This document shows positions 52,573 through 61,510 of a stretch of 64,000 nucleotides of DNA, in pieces (positions within the stretch are counted from its first letter, which is position 1; every line of letters begins with the position of its first letter). The position numbers and the translations under genes were made by a program. Source of the stretch: Trinickia mobilis (GTDB lineage Bacteria; Pseudomonadota; Gammaproteobacteria; Burkholderiales; Burkholderiaceae); assembly GCF_017315705.1 (NCBI RefSeq), contig NZ_JAFLRF010000002.1, forward strand, positions 62,001 through 126,000, written 5' to 3'. Below the pieces are notes generated by a model. It worked only from the letters and a program-made list of their open reading frames with translations. It did no database searches and was not told the DNA's origin.

Positions 52573-53706
52573 ATGAAGCAAAGTTACCGGAGCGGCCTGG
52601 TTGCAGCAGCGGCCCTGGCTCTTTCATTTGCAGCACAGGCAGACGAGATCGTGCAGATTGGTCACGTGGCGCCGCTCACCGGCGGGACAGCCCATCTGGG
52701 GAAGGACAGCGAGAACGGTGCGCGGCTCGCGGTCGAAGAGATCAACGCCCGTGGCCTGTCAATTGGGGGAAAGCGCGTGACGCTGCGGCTCGATTCTCAA
52801 GACGATGCAGGCGATCCACGGACTGCCACCCAGGTTGCGCAGAAGCTGGTCGACGACAAGGTGCTCGGCGTTGTCGGACACTTGAACTCTGGTACGTCGA
52901 TTCCTGCATCGCGAATCTACAAGGATGCCGGCATTGTTGAAATCTCGCAGGCCGCAACGAATCCGGCCTACACGCAGCAAGGCTTCAATACGACATACCG
53001 GGTCGTTGCCACGGATGCCCAGCAGGGGCCGGCACTCGCGGCTTATGCAGCGAAAAGCCTTGGTGTGAAGACGGTCGCTATCGTCGACGATTCCACGGCA
53101 TATGGTCAGGGGCTTGCCGACGAGTTCGGGAAAGCGGCGGAAACGTCGGGCATGAAAGTGTTGTCGCGCGACGCGACGAATGACAAGGCGGTCGACTTCC
53201 GCGCCATCCTCACGAAGATCAAGGGCGAAAACCCCGATGCGATCCTGTACGGCGGCATGGATGCCACCGGCGGCCCGTTCGCGAAGCAGGCACGGCAATT
53301 GGGCGTGCGAGCGAAAATACTCGGCGGCGATGGCGTCTGCTCGACCGATGTCGTGAAACTTGCTGGGCCCGCAGCCGACAACATCGTTTGTTCGGAGGCC
53401 GGCATGGCGCTCGAAAAGATGCCCGGCGGCGCGGAGTTCGCGCGAAAGTACGAGGCTCGCTTTCACCAGCCACTGCAGGTCTACGCGCCATTTTCCTACG
53501 ACGCCGTGTACATCATCGTCGACGCAATGAAGCGGGCGAACTCCACCGACGCAGCGAAAGTGCTCGCGGCGATGCCGTCAACGGACTACAAGGGCGTGAT
53601 CGGCGAGACGAGCTTCACGGCACAAGGCGATCTGAAGCATGGCGCAATTTCGGTGTTCTCGTATAAGGATGGCAAGAAGATCCTGCTTGACGTAGTGCGG
53701 ATGTGA
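52573..53706 (+). CDS. Branched-chain-amino-acid-type ABC substrate-binding protein
   Basis: The product is 377 aa. Signal peptide SGLVAAAALALSFAAQADEI is followed by a LivK-like periplasmic fold: IGHVAPLTGGTAHLGKDSEN, GARLAVEEINARG, VVGHLNSGTSIPASRIYKDA, VAIVDDSTAYGQGLADEFGK and YAPFSYDAVYIIVDAMKRAN. The permease and ATPase genes are not adjacent, so it must use a transporter elsewhere. GGAGA precedes the ATG, 45 bp after the cyclodeaminase gene. It likely captures the substrate of this catabolic cluster. Confidence 0.9.
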   Translation: MKQSYRSGLVAAAALALSFAAQADEIVQIGHVAPLTGGTAHLGKDSENGARLAVEEINARGLSIGGKRVTLRLDSQDDAGDPRTATQVAQKLVDDKVLGVVGHLNSGTSIPASRIYKDAGIVEISQAATNPAYTQQGFNTTYRVVATDAQQGPALAAYAAKSLGVKTVAIVDDSTAYGQGLADEFGKAAETSGMKVLSRDATNDKAVDFRAILTKIKGENPDAILYGGMDATGGPFAKQARQLGVRAKILGGDGVCSTDVVKLAGPAADNIVCSEAGMALEKMPGGAEFARKYEARFHQPLQVYAPFSYDAVYIIVDAMKRANSTDAAKVLAAMPSTDYKGVIGETSFTAQGDLKHGAISVFSYKDGKKILLDVVRM

Positions 53707-53784
53707 AGCGGCCTAAATGGGTACCGAGAGGGATGCCATGCCGCATTTCCTTGTGTACCCATTTTCAGAGCCACTATGTGCGCC

Positions 53785-53925
53785 GTCTAATTGAGCGGCC
53801 CCCCGGTAAACAGTGCCATGATGTAAGCGAGTCTTCGGCAGACTTTTCGATGGGAAAGAAGCCGTGCGATGAAACGCAAACGCTTCCGTGTCGAGCAGAT
53901 TGTGGCGGTCTTGAAACAGGCGGAG
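53785..53925 (+). mobile_element. Left-end fragment of an IS3-family element
   Basis: An orfA start, MKRKRFRVEQIVAVLKQAE (ATG at 53869), is the typical beginning of IS3-family OrfA. It breaks off after 19 codons. The 80 bp before it, including TGAGCGGCCCCCCGGT, look like the matching IS left end. The remainder of the element is absent. It abuts and truncates the minus-strand gene starting at 54081. Confidence 0.75.
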
Positions 53926-54081
53926 TGCGGCCAACTTTGGGCATTCGACATCGTTCCTCGAATTGCTGACAATAACGTTTCCTTCAGGGCTAGGCGGCGT
54001 GATATGAGATTTTCCGTTGAAATTCGCGATACCGCCCGGTATGAAAACGGCAAAGCAAAGAATAGCAATTGTTTTTTTCAT
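53926..54081 (-). pseudogene. Truncated periplasmic protein, probable Tlde1 immunity remnant
   Basis: The first 52 or so codons survive: signal peptide MKKTIAILCFAVFIPGGIA, then NFNGKSHITPPSPEGNVIVS. After about 53926 the sequence becomes the IS3 fragment. The ATG overlaps the stop of the Tlde1-like gene (ATGA), the usual layout for an effector followed by its immunity gene. A periplasmic location suits protection from a peptidoglycan-acting toxin. The assignment is inferred from position and signal peptide. Confidence 0.6.
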
Positions 54082-54494
54082 TTCACCACAAGAACTCCAT
54101 AAGCCTTCATATTCGAACCCGGAACGTCAATCATACTCGAGCGTAAAAGCATACTCCTAATTATCACAAAATCACTCCGTTCCTCGATCGTTACACATCC
54201 CTCACTGAGTCCGTTTGGCCCCTTCGGGTGCAATCGAAAATGTCCGCGCTCCACTTTATTGCAAAACGTATAATCGTCGATTTTTCCATCATTGGCATAT
54301 AAGGCGAACCAATCTTCCTTGCCTTTAATGAAATCCATGACTGGGCCTAGCCGGCCGCCAGTCGGCCTATCGACAATATGATATTTACCTTTCGGAATCG
54401 CGCCAAAATTAGCAACGCATTGGTATATAGACTTATTCCTATATTACTTTTGACCCGAGAACGCCTTAAATTTCTGCACCCCATATGGCGACGA
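54078..54494 (-). pseudogene. Tlde1-like (DUF2778) peptidoglycan L,D-transpeptidase effector remnant
   Basis: The C-terminal frame holds VANFGAIPKGKYHIVDRPTG, DWFALYANDGKIDDYTF and RGHFRLHPKGPNGLSEGCVT. The HP-G-SEGC pattern is the catalytic His/Ser/Cys signature of DUF2778. Upstream in the same frame are YGVQKFKAFSGQK, a TAA stop (54444-54446) and YRNKS, so the N-terminal part is separated by a nonsense codon and no proper start is seen. Tlde1 effectors are delivered by type VI secretion into the target periplasm. Loss of function here is likely unless translation restarts downstream. Confidence 0.72.
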
Positions 54495-54591
54495 GCGCCG
54501 CCTCGATTGTCACGGTTTGCTTCGCCATGGCATGCCGATAAACACCGAGCTGCTTCTCGAACTCGAGCACTCGCATTTATCGAACAGGCAT

Positions 54592-55329
54592 TTAGGCCGA
54601 CAAAGTCACCCGCACCGCATCCCCCACCCTCACCCCAAGCTCCACCGCCGCACTCCCGCAATTCACCGCAATCTCCACGAGCCCGATCGAGTTCTCGTAC
54701 CAGAAGGCCTGGCCGGGCGAGGCGTCGGCAAAGACCCGCGCATAAGCGACCTGTATGCCCGCAATGCCAAGCGTCGCGCTCTTTGCGACGGTCCCTGCCC
54801 GCAGCCCCGTCAGTGCGTTGCCATAGTGATCGATGTAGATGAGTTCGGCCAAATCGTCCGCGCCGAGCTGCACTTGCAAGCCCGCGGTCTCTTCAAGCTT
54901 GTCGGCGGGCAAGTCGCCACGGCTGACCCAGGCCGCCATCGGAGCGAACAGATCGCGGCCATGAAACGAGGCGGCAAGCGCTTCAGGACGCCACGTAATG
55001 CGCCATGTTCGAGTGCGCGCTGCGCGCGCCGCCACGACCGAGAGCAGCCCGTTGTCCGGTCCGACGAACCATTGCGTATCGGCTTGCAGCACGACGGCGT
55101 TGCGCGCGCTGCCCACGCCCGGGTCGACTACCGTCAGAAAAACCGTATCCGCGGGATACCAGCCTCGCAGCGCGGCGAGCAAATGGGCTGCGCCGCGCGG
55201 GTCGAAATTCGGCACGCTGTGCAGCCCGTCGATAAGCGTGGTGCCGGCTGCCGCGTGCTGCAGCAACGCGACTTTCATCTGGCCGACGTAGATGTCGTCG
55301 GCTCCGAAATCGGTAAATAGCGCGATCAT
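54592..55329 (-). CDS. SAM hydroxide adenosyltransferase (DUF62 family)
   Basis: The product is 245 aa from MIALFTDFGADDIYVGQMKV. Motifs are VDPGVGSARNAVVLQA, FVGPDNGLLSVVAA and GRDLFAPMAAWVS, then YIDHYGNALTGLRAGTV in the C-terminal domain. The family cleaves S-adenosylmethionine to adenosine and methionine. Its biological role in most bacteria is unclear. A longer frame to 55491 has no family match at its start. It is the third gene after MFS and VOC genes on the same strand. Confidence 0.9.
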   Translation of the reverse strand: MIALFTDFGADDIYVGQMKVALLQHAAAGTTLIDGLHSVPNFDPRGAAHLLAALRGWYPADTVFLTVVDPGVGSARNAVVLQADTQWFVGPDNGLLSVVAARAARTRTWRITWRPEALAASFHGRDLFAPMAAWVSRGDLPADKLEETAGLQVQLGADDLAELIYIDHYGNALTGLRAGTVAKSATLGIAGIQVAYARVFADASPGQAFWYENSIGLVEIAVNCGSAAVELGVRVGDAVRVTLSA

Positions 55330-55370
55330 CGCGTGGCCTCCTTCGAACCCAATGCCGCCCTCGCCAGCGC

Positions 55371-55757
55371 TCAACCGATCAGCTCCGAAATCTCGATCAG
55401 ATTCAGATCCGGGTCGCGCACATAAACCGAGCGAATCTTCTGCGTCGCGCCGGTCCGTTCCACAGGCCCCACGACGATCGGACAGTTGCACGCCTTGAGG
55501 TGCGCGATAACGTCATCCAACGGCAGTGACGCGATGAAGCACAGATCCAACGCGCCCGGCACCGGCAGATGCGCTTTCGGCTCGAATTCACTGCCGCGCA
55601 CGTGCAAGTTGATCTTCTGATTGCCGAAGCGGAATGCGATGCGCCCGGCACCGAACGTTTCCAGCCGCATTTGCATGACCTCGGTATAGAAACGCTTCGT
55701 CGCTTCCACGTCGACGCAGGTCACTACCAGATGGTCGAGATGATCGATCATTGTCAT
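55371..55757 (-). CDS. VOC/glyoxalase-family metalloenzyme
   Basis: The product is 128 aa from MTMIDHLDHLVVTCVDVEAT. AAGGAGG five bases upstream fixes the start; the frame to 55991 is a shadow of the MFS gene. Two beta-alpha-beta modules carry the probable metal ligands: the first His in IDHLDHLVV, INLHVRG, ALDLCFI, and the C-terminal Glu in DPDLNLIEIS. It resembles small glyoxalase/virulence-factor-type VOC proteins, substrate unknown. It starts 1 bp after the MFS stop. Confidence 0.88.
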   Translation of the reverse strand: MTMIDHLDHLVVTCVDVEATKRFYTEVMQMRLETFGAGRIAFRFGNQKINLHVRGSEFEPKAHLPVPGALDLCFIASLPLDDVIAHLKACNCPIVVGPVERTGATQKIRSVYVRDPDLNLIEISELIG

Positions 55758-55758
55758 T

Positions 55759-57033
55759 TCATCCTCCTTGCTTGTTACGCGACTGAACTCGCGCGACGTA
55801 TATCGCCAGCGCGCCGCACACCGCAAGCAGCGCAAACGCAAAGCCGGCAACCGAAGGCCACGCACCGTTTTGCCAGAACCAGCCGCCCCACGACCCGAGC
55901 ACGCTCGACCCGAGGTAATACGCAAGCAGATACAGCGACGTAGCGTGTCCCTTGGCGCCGTCGGCCAGTTGCCCCACCCAGCCGCTCGCAACCGAGTGCG
56001 CGACGAAAAAGCCGATGGTCAGCACGACAATGCCGAGCACGATCGGAACGAGCGTGTGCATCATCGTCAACGCAATGCCGAGCGCGGCCACCGCGACGCC
56101 GCCGGTCATGATCGGTCCGCGCCCGCAGCGGTCGGCGAGCGCGCCTGCAACGGATGCCGCCACGATGCCGAAAATATACGCGCAGAAAATCAGGCCGGTT
56201 TGCGTGGCGCTGAGATCGAACGGCGGCGCCATCAGGCGAAAGCCCGCGTAGTTATAGACGGTGACGAACACGCCCATCGCCAAGCAGCCGATCGCGAAGA
56301 CGGCGGGCAGTGTCGAAGCCGTCAGATGCTTGCGCCACAGCGCGAGGTGATGAGCCGGGCTCAGGTCGCGGCGTGCCGCGAAATTGCGCGATGCGGGCAA
56401 CAGCAGCACGAACGCGATGGCGGCAGCGATGTCGACAACGCCGATCGCCAGCATTGCGGTGCGCCACGACAAGTGATCGCTCAAATAGCTCATGCCGACC
56501 CGGCCGATCATGCCGCCGAACGCCGTCCCGCCAACGTACAGCCCCATCGAAAGCCCCAGCCCGCGCGGATTGATCTCCTCGGCGAGATACGCCATCGCCA
56601 CCGCCGGTACGCCGCCGAGCGCAAGGCCTTCCAACGCGCGCGCCGCCAAAATGCCGTGCCAGGTAGGTTCGACGGCGGCCCACAAGTTGCAGACCGCCGC
56701 CAGCGTCATCGACGCAAAAATCAAGCCGCGCCGCCCAAGCCGTTCGGAGAGCGCGCCCGCACAAAGAATCGAAAACGCCAGAAAACCCGTCGACATCGAA
56801 AGCGCCAGCGAGCTTTGCGCAGCGCCGATATGAAACTCGCTCGCGAATTCGGGCAAGAGTGGCTGCACGCAATACAGCAGCGAAAACGTGGCAAAGCCCG
56901 CAAGAAAAAGCGCCATGCTGATACGGCGATACGCTGACGAGCCGGGACTCACGCCGCCGGCGCCGTCCGCCCGCGGACGAACGGATGGCGACGGGGCACG
57001 GCTTCGTTGTACGACGGCGGGATCTGAGTTCAT
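55759..57033 (-). CDS. MFS transporter (YnfM/arabinose-efflux type)
   Basis: The product is 424 aa with 12 predicted membrane helices after a 35-residue polar N-terminus. Motif A-like GALSERLGRRGLIFASMTLA lies after TM2, and ALADRCGRGPIMTGGVAV in the second half. LLYCVQPLLPEFASEFHIGA is typical of YnfM-like drug or sugar-efflux permeases. It is the first gene of an MFS-VOC-SAM hydrolase operon and is divergent from a LysR gene that probably controls it. The substrate is unknown. Confidence 0.9.
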   Translation of the reverse strand: MNSDPAVVQRSRAPSPSVRPRADGAGGVSPGSSAYRRISMALFLAGFATFSLLYCVQPLLPEFASEFHIGAAQSSLALSMSTGFLAFSILCAGALSERLGRRGLIFASMTLAAVCNLWAAVEPTWHGILAARALEGLALGGVPAVAMAYLAEEINPRGLGLSMGLYVGGTAFGGMIGRVGMSYLSDHLSWRTAMLAIGVVDIAAAIAFVLLLPASRNFAARRDLSPAHHLALWRKHLTASTLPAVFAIGCLAMGVFVTVYNYAGFRLMAPPFDLSATQTGLIFCAYIFGIVAASVAGALADRCGRGPIMTGGVAVAALGIALTMMHTLVPIVLGIVVLTIGFFVAHSVASGWVGQLADGAKGHATSLYLLAYYLGSSVLGSWGGWFWQNGAWPSVAGFAFALLAVCGALAIYVARVQSRNKQGG

Positions 57034-57144
57034 GGTGAATAGCGTTGCCTTGGACGTTCAACCTCGATGCGATCGATTGTCCTGCACCGCAGCTATACTG
57101 TCCAATATATAGAGCTAGCTAACCCGATACGTTTTAGCACTAGC

Positions 57145-58017
57145 ATGGAACTCCGTCATTTGCGCTATTTCGTTGCGGTCGCAGCCGAAGGCAACTTCAC
57201 GCGCGCCGCCGAAAAGCTCGGCATCGGGCAGCCGCCCCTCAGTCAACAGATCAAGCGTCTCGAACGCGAACTCGGCGTCGAGCTATTTCGCCGCATGGCG
57301 CACGGGGCGGAACTCACCGTTGCGGGCGAGGCTTTTCTGGTCGAGGCGCGGCGCGTACTGGACGGCGCCGAACGCGCGGCACGCGCGGCGCAACGGGCCG
57401 CACGCGGCGAAACCGGTCGCCTTCGCATCGGCTTCATAGGCTCAGCGGCGTTCAATCCTGTCGTCCCCGCGTTGATCCATCGCTTCAAGAGCAAGTACAC
57501 CGCCGTGGACGTCACGCTCGAAGAAGCGAATACCCCAAGTTTGCTGCAAGGGTTGTTCGACGAGCGGCTCGATGCCGTGTTCTTCCGTCCGCGACTCGTG
57601 CCGCCGGACGGTGTGCAGGTGCATCGCTTTCCCGACGAACCGATGAAGATCGTGCTGCCGTCCACGCATCCGTTGGCAGCAAAGAAGCGTCTGCCGCTCA
57701 CGGCGCTCGCCAACGACGCATTCGTGTTCGTGCCCGGACCTGCCGGCGCGGCGCTTTACGACGAGGTCATCCGTGCATGCGGCGAAGCGGGTTTCAGTCC
57801 GCAGCTCGCTCACCCTGCGCCGCAGGTCTCGTCGGTCGTGAATCTGGTTGCCGCGGGGCTCGGCGTTTCGATCGTGCCGCTCTCGATTGCACAGGTGCTG
57901 GTGAAGGGCGTGCGTTATATCGACGTGCAGGGGTCGACGCTCAGCGCCCATCTCGCGCTTGGCTGGCGGGAGGGCGACCGGTCCAACGCCCTCGGCAACT
58001 TCGTCGCGCTGTTGTGA
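57145..58017 (+). CDS. LysR-family transcriptional regulator
   Basis: The product is 290 aa from MELRHLRYFVAVAAEGNFTR, the canonical start of the BenM/CatM-like clade. The HTH is AAEKLGIGQPPLSQQIKRLE; an effector domain follows (LRIGFIGSAAFNPVVPALIH). The longer frame to 57067 is unsupported. It is divergent from the MFS operon with a 111 bp spacer containing an AT-rich TATACTGTCCAATATATA stretch (57094-57111) that may be its operator. Confidence 0.92.
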   Translation: MELRHLRYFVAVAAEGNFTRAAEKLGIGQPPLSQQIKRLERELGVELFRRMAHGAELTVAGEAFLVEARRVLDGAERAARAAQRAARGETGRLRIGFIGSAAFNPVVPALIHRFKSKYTAVDVTLEEANTPSLLQGLFDERLDAVFFRPRLVPPDGVQVHRFPDEPMKIVLPSTHPLAAKKRLPLTALANDAFVFVPGPAGAALYDEVIRACGEAGFSPQLAHPAPQVSSVVNLVAAGLGVSIVPLSIAQVLVKGVRYIDVQGSTLSAHLALGWREGDRSNALGNFVALL

Positions 58018-58055
58018 GCCGTTTCATCGTGCAGCCGGGTCGGCCTACACGACGC

Positions 58056-58937
58056 TCACTGCTCTCCATTGCTCCGGCCAATCGCGTCGAGTTCGGCGAG
58101 CACGGCATCCGTCAGCACGCATTGCGCCGCCTTCATGTTTTCGCGCAGGTGCTCGAGCGACGACGTGCCCGGAATCAGCAGAATATTCGGCGAGCGATGG
58201 AGGAGCCACGCGAGCGCGACCTGCATCGGCGTCGCACCCATCCTCTGAGCGACACTCGACAGCGCCGACGATTGAATCGGCGTGAACCCGCCAAGCGGGA
58301 AGAACGGCACGTAGGCGATGCCCTTGCTCGCGAGTTCGTCGACGAGCGCGTCGTCTGCGCGATGCACCAGGTTGTAATGGTTCTGCACGCAGACGATCTC
58401 CACGATGCGCTGCGCCTCGGCGACCTGAGCCGAAGTCGCGTTGCTCAGACCGATGTGACGCACGAGTCCGCGCTGCTGCAACTCGGCCAACGCCGTCACT
58501 TGCTTTTCGATCGATCCTTCAGAGGGCGCATGAACGTCGCCCATGATCCGCATGTTGACGACGTCGAGCCCATCGAGACCCAGGTTGCGCAGGTTGTCGT
58601 GAACACCGCGCTCGATATCTTCGGGCTCGAACGCCGGCAGCCACGAGCCGTCGCTGCCGCGCACGGCGCCGACCTTGGTGACGATCACGAGGCCGTCCGG
58701 ATAAGGATGCAGCGCCTCGCGAATGATCTGATTAGTCACGTGCGGCCCGTAGAAATCGCTCGTATCGATGTGATTGACGCCCGACGCCACCGCTTCGCGC
58801 AGCACGGCGATGCACGCGTCGCGATCTTTCGGCGGCCCGAATACGCCGGGCCCGGCCAGTTGCATCGCACCGTACCCCATGCGGCGCACCGTATGGCCGG
58901 CAAACGGAAACGTGCTGACAGGAATGAAATTCGACAT
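58056..58937 (-). CDS. pdxI: Pyridoxal reductase-like aldo/keto reductase (PdxI)
   Basis: The product is 293 aa from MSNFIPVSTFPFAGHTVRRM; GAGGAGAG precedes this ATG. The sequence strongly recalls E. coli PdxI (YdbC): GYGAMQLAGPGVFGPPKDRD, NHIDTSDFYGPHVTNQIIRE, VTKVGAVRG and AYVPFFPLGGFTP. The usual AKR catalytic His is replaced (VVNMRIMGD), as in PdxI as I recall it. It would reduce pyridoxal to pyridoxine with NADPH. It is convergent with one LysR gene and divergent from another. Confidence 0.82.
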   Translation of the reverse strand: MSNFIPVSTFPFAGHTVRRMGYGAMQLAGPGVFGPPKDRDACIAVLREAVASGVNHIDTSDFYGPHVTNQIIREALHPYPDGLVIVTKVGAVRGSDGSWLPAFEPEDIERGVHDNLRNLGLDGLDVVNMRIMGDVHAPSEGSIEKQVTALAELQQRGLVRHIGLSNATSAQVAEAQRIVEIVCVQNHYNLVHRADDALVDELASKGIAYVPFFPLGGFTPIQSSALSSVAQRMGATPMQVALAWLLHRSPNILLIPGTSSLEHLRENMKAAQCVLTDAVLAELDAIGRSNGEQ

Positions 58938-59039
58938 GGCGCTCTCCTCAATCAAAGTTGAGAGCGAGTATGGCCGCGATTTCGTTGTTAGATAATCCGG
59001 CCTAGATCGTACGGGCTGTGCAAAAAGGTGAACAATGCT

Positions 59040-59942
59040 ATGGAAATGAATGATCTTGCCGCGTTCGTTTCAGTCGCGCGTGCCGGGGGGTTTCGTGACG
59101 CAGCCCGAATCAGCGGCGTTTCCGCGTCGAGCCTCAGCACCGCCGTGCGGCGCCTCGAAGCGAAGCTCGGTTTGCGGCTGCTCAACCGGACCACGCGCAG
59201 CGTCGCCCCCACCGAAGCGGGGCTGCGCCTCATTGAAAAGCTGACGCCGCTGTTCAGCGAAATGGAAGCGGCGCTCGACGTCCTGAACGTGTTCAGGGAC
59301 AAGCCCACCGGCACGCTCAAGCTCAACGTGCCCGCGAACGCCGCGCGCACCATCTTGCCGTCCATCCTCGCGGAGTTTCTGAAGACGTATCCCGACATTC
59401 GCGTCGAAGTCGTGGTGGAAGACGGTTTCGTCGACGTGCTTTCGATCGGCTGCGACGCGGGCATTCGCTACGAGGAGCGGCTGGAGCAGGACATGATCGC
59501 CATCCCGATCGGGCCGCGCGTGCAGCGTTTCGCTGCCGCGGCGGCGCCGCGCTATCTCGATGCGCACGGCAGGCCCGAGCATCCGCGCGAGCTGCTTTCT
59601 CATGCGTGCTTGCGCGTCCAATTCGCCGGAGGCGCCATGCCTGCCTGGGATTTCGAGCGCAACGGGGAGGTGGTGCGGCTCGACCCGCCGGGGCCGCTTC
59701 TGGTCAGGCCCGGCGCGGCACTCGATCTCGTGATCGGCGCTGCGCTGGCCGGCGTAGGCGTCATTTGGCTGTTCGAGGACATGCTCCGCCCGCATCTGGA
59801 CAGCGGGGCGCTGGAGCCGATCCTCGAGCCGTGGTGGCAGTGCTTTTCGGGGCCGTTTCTTTACTACCCCGGGCACCGCCACTTGCCGGCGCCGTTGCGG
59901 GCGTTCGTCGATTTTTTGAAGCTCGAGGCCCCGTCATCTTGA
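59040..59942 (+). CDS. LysR-family transcriptional regulator
   Basis: The product is 300 aa from MEMNDLAAFVSVARAGGFRD; a GTG at 59028 would add four residues. HTH: AARISGVSASSLSTAVRRLE and RLLNRTTRSVAPTEAGLRL. Effector domain: GTLKLNVPANAARTILPSIL, IGCDAGIRYEERL. It is divergent from the pdxI-like gene with a 102 bp gap, so it is the likely regulator of that gene. Confidence 0.92.
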   Translation: MEMNDLAAFVSVARAGGFRDAARISGVSASSLSTAVRRLEAKLGLRLLNRTTRSVAPTEAGLRLIEKLTPLFSEMEAALDVLNVFRDKPTGTLKLNVPANAARTILPSILAEFLKTYPDIRVEVVVEDGFVDVLSIGCDAGIRYEERLEQDMIAIPIGPRVQRFAAAAAPRYLDAHGRPEHPRELLSHACLRVQFAGGAMPAWDFERNGEVVRLDPPGPLLVRPGAALDLVIGAALAGVGVIWLFEDMLRPHLDSGALEPILEPWWQCFSGPFLYYPGHRHLPAPLRAFVDFLKLEAPSS

Positions 59943-60103
59943 TCATGGAAGCCGTCGTGGAAATCACACAAACAGCTTTCATAGCCCTGCCTTAGCGCCC
60001 CGCTAAGGCTTATCTAAGCCAGTGCCTGCATAATAGGCACCCGTCCCAATGCGTGTCCCGCGGCCCCTGCGCATGCACGCCGTTGCCTGCCAGGAGCCCG
60101 AAT

Positions 60104-61510
60104 TTGCGCGCATTTCCCACCGCCTGCCGCACGACGCTGCGCGTCCTCGCGCCTGCGTGCGTGCTGCTGTTAGCAAGCTGTACGTGGTATCACCGCGAGC
60201 CATTGTCCTTCAACGATACGTCGACGTCGGCGCGCTCCCTCGAGCGCATCCGGATCGATCCGTCGACGATGCCGCTGCCCGAACTCGCCGCCCATCGTTT
60301 CGATCCGTCCAACGGGCTCGATATCGAAGACGTCGCGATGCTCGCGGTCGCGAACAATCCCGATCTGAAACTCGCGCGCGACGATCTCGGCATCGCCCGC
60401 GCGCAGGCGTTTTCCGCGGGCCTGCTGCCCGATCCGCAACTGAGCGTTTCGAGCGACTATCCCGGCGCCGTGGGCTTCGAGCGCGCGTTCAGCTACGGGT
60501 TGAGCATGGACGTGCTGGCGATCGTCACGCGCGGCGCGAACAAGAAGTCGGCTGACGCGACCGTCGCCAAGACCGATCTCGGCCTGCTGTGGCAGGAATG
60601 GCAGGTCGTCGCGCAGGCGAAGCAACTGTTTCTGAAGGCGCGCTTTCAGGACGAAACGCTGCCGCTGCTGCAACAGCAGCGCGACCTCACGCGCACGCGT
60701 TACGAGCGCATGGCCGAAGCGCAGCGCGAAGGCAATTTGACCGAAGACACGTTGACCGCCGCGCTCACGTCCTACAGCGACGCGCGCAAGCAATACACGG
60801 ACGCGCAACGCGCAGCGGAACAGACGCATCACGATCTCAACGCACTGCTCGGCCTTGCGCCCGAGGTGCAGCTACAGCTAAAAGGCGGCGGCGACGCGGC
60901 CCCGCTAGCCGATGCGACCATCGACGACGCCGTCGCCGCTCTGCCGAAACGGCGTCCCGATCTGATCGCGCTGCAAGCGGGCTACGAAGCGCAGGAGCAG
61001 AAATATCGCGCGGCGATCCTGAGCCAGTTTCCGAGCCTGTCGGTCGGCTTCGTCCGCTCACGCGACACGTCGGAAATCTATTCGAGCGGCTTCCAGATCA
61101 ACCTGAGCCTGCCGATCTTCAACCGCAATCAGGGCAACGTCGCGATCGAAAAGGCCACGCGGGCGCGGCTGCGCGACGAATATCAGAACCGCCTGAACCA
61201 GGCTTATGCCGATGTCGCGCACCTGCGCGCGGACACCGCGATCCTCGCGCGTCAGCTCGAACAAGCCGAGGCCGCGATGCCCGGCGTCGAAAGCGGCGCG
61301 CAGCATGCCGGGCAAGCCTACGCCCGGCACGACCTCACGCTCGGCGCGTATACCGATGCGCAAAGCGCGCTGCTGGTGAAGCGCGTCGATGTCGCGACGC
61401 TGCGCGAATCGCTCGCCGAGCAGCGCGTCGGTCTGCAGGCGCTGCTCGGCAGCGCGATTCCCGACGCCTTCTCATCCGATCAGACCTACACCGACAACCA
61501 TGCGAAATAG
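60104..61510 (+). CDS. TolC-family outer-membrane efflux lipoprotein
   Basis: The product is 468 aa from a TTG start with AGGAG seven bases upstream. It gives a lipoprotein signal LRVLAPACVLLLASC. Upstream in-frame codons to 60053 add no signal features. Two outer-membrane-efflux repeats follow (LAVANNPDLKLARDDLGIAR; LPKRRPDLIALQAGYEAQEQ; QINLSLPIFNRNQGNVAIEK). It forms the outer-membrane duct for the adaptor and RND pump that follow; it overlaps the adaptor gene by 11 bp. Confidence 0.88.
   Translation: MRAFPTACRTTLRVLAPACVLLLASCTWYHREPLSFNDTSTSARSLERIRIDPSTMPLPELAAHRFDPSNGLDIEDVAMLAVANNPDLKLARDDLGIARAQAFSAGLLPDPQLSVSSDYPGAVGFERAFSYGLSMDVLAIVTRGANKKSADATVAKTDLGLLWQEWQVVAQAKQLFLKARFQDETLPLLQQQRDLTRTRYERMAEAQREGNLTEDTLTAALTSYSDARKQYTDAQRAAEQTHHDLNALLGLAPEVQLQLKGGGDAAPLADATIDDAVAALPKRRPDLIALQAGYEAQEQKYRAAILSQFPSLSVGFVRSRDTSEIYSSGFQINLSLPIFNRNQGNVAIEKATRARLRDEYQNRLNQAYADVAHLRADTAILARQLEQAEAAMPGVESGAQHAGQAYARHDLTLGAYTDAQSALLVKRVDVATLRESLAEQRVGLQALLGSAIPDAFSSDQTYTDNHAK

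Noticed and set aside
53703-53868. Separate small gene downstream of the binding protein
   Set aside because: The sequence looks like the left end of an IS3-family element leading into orfA, not an independent gene.
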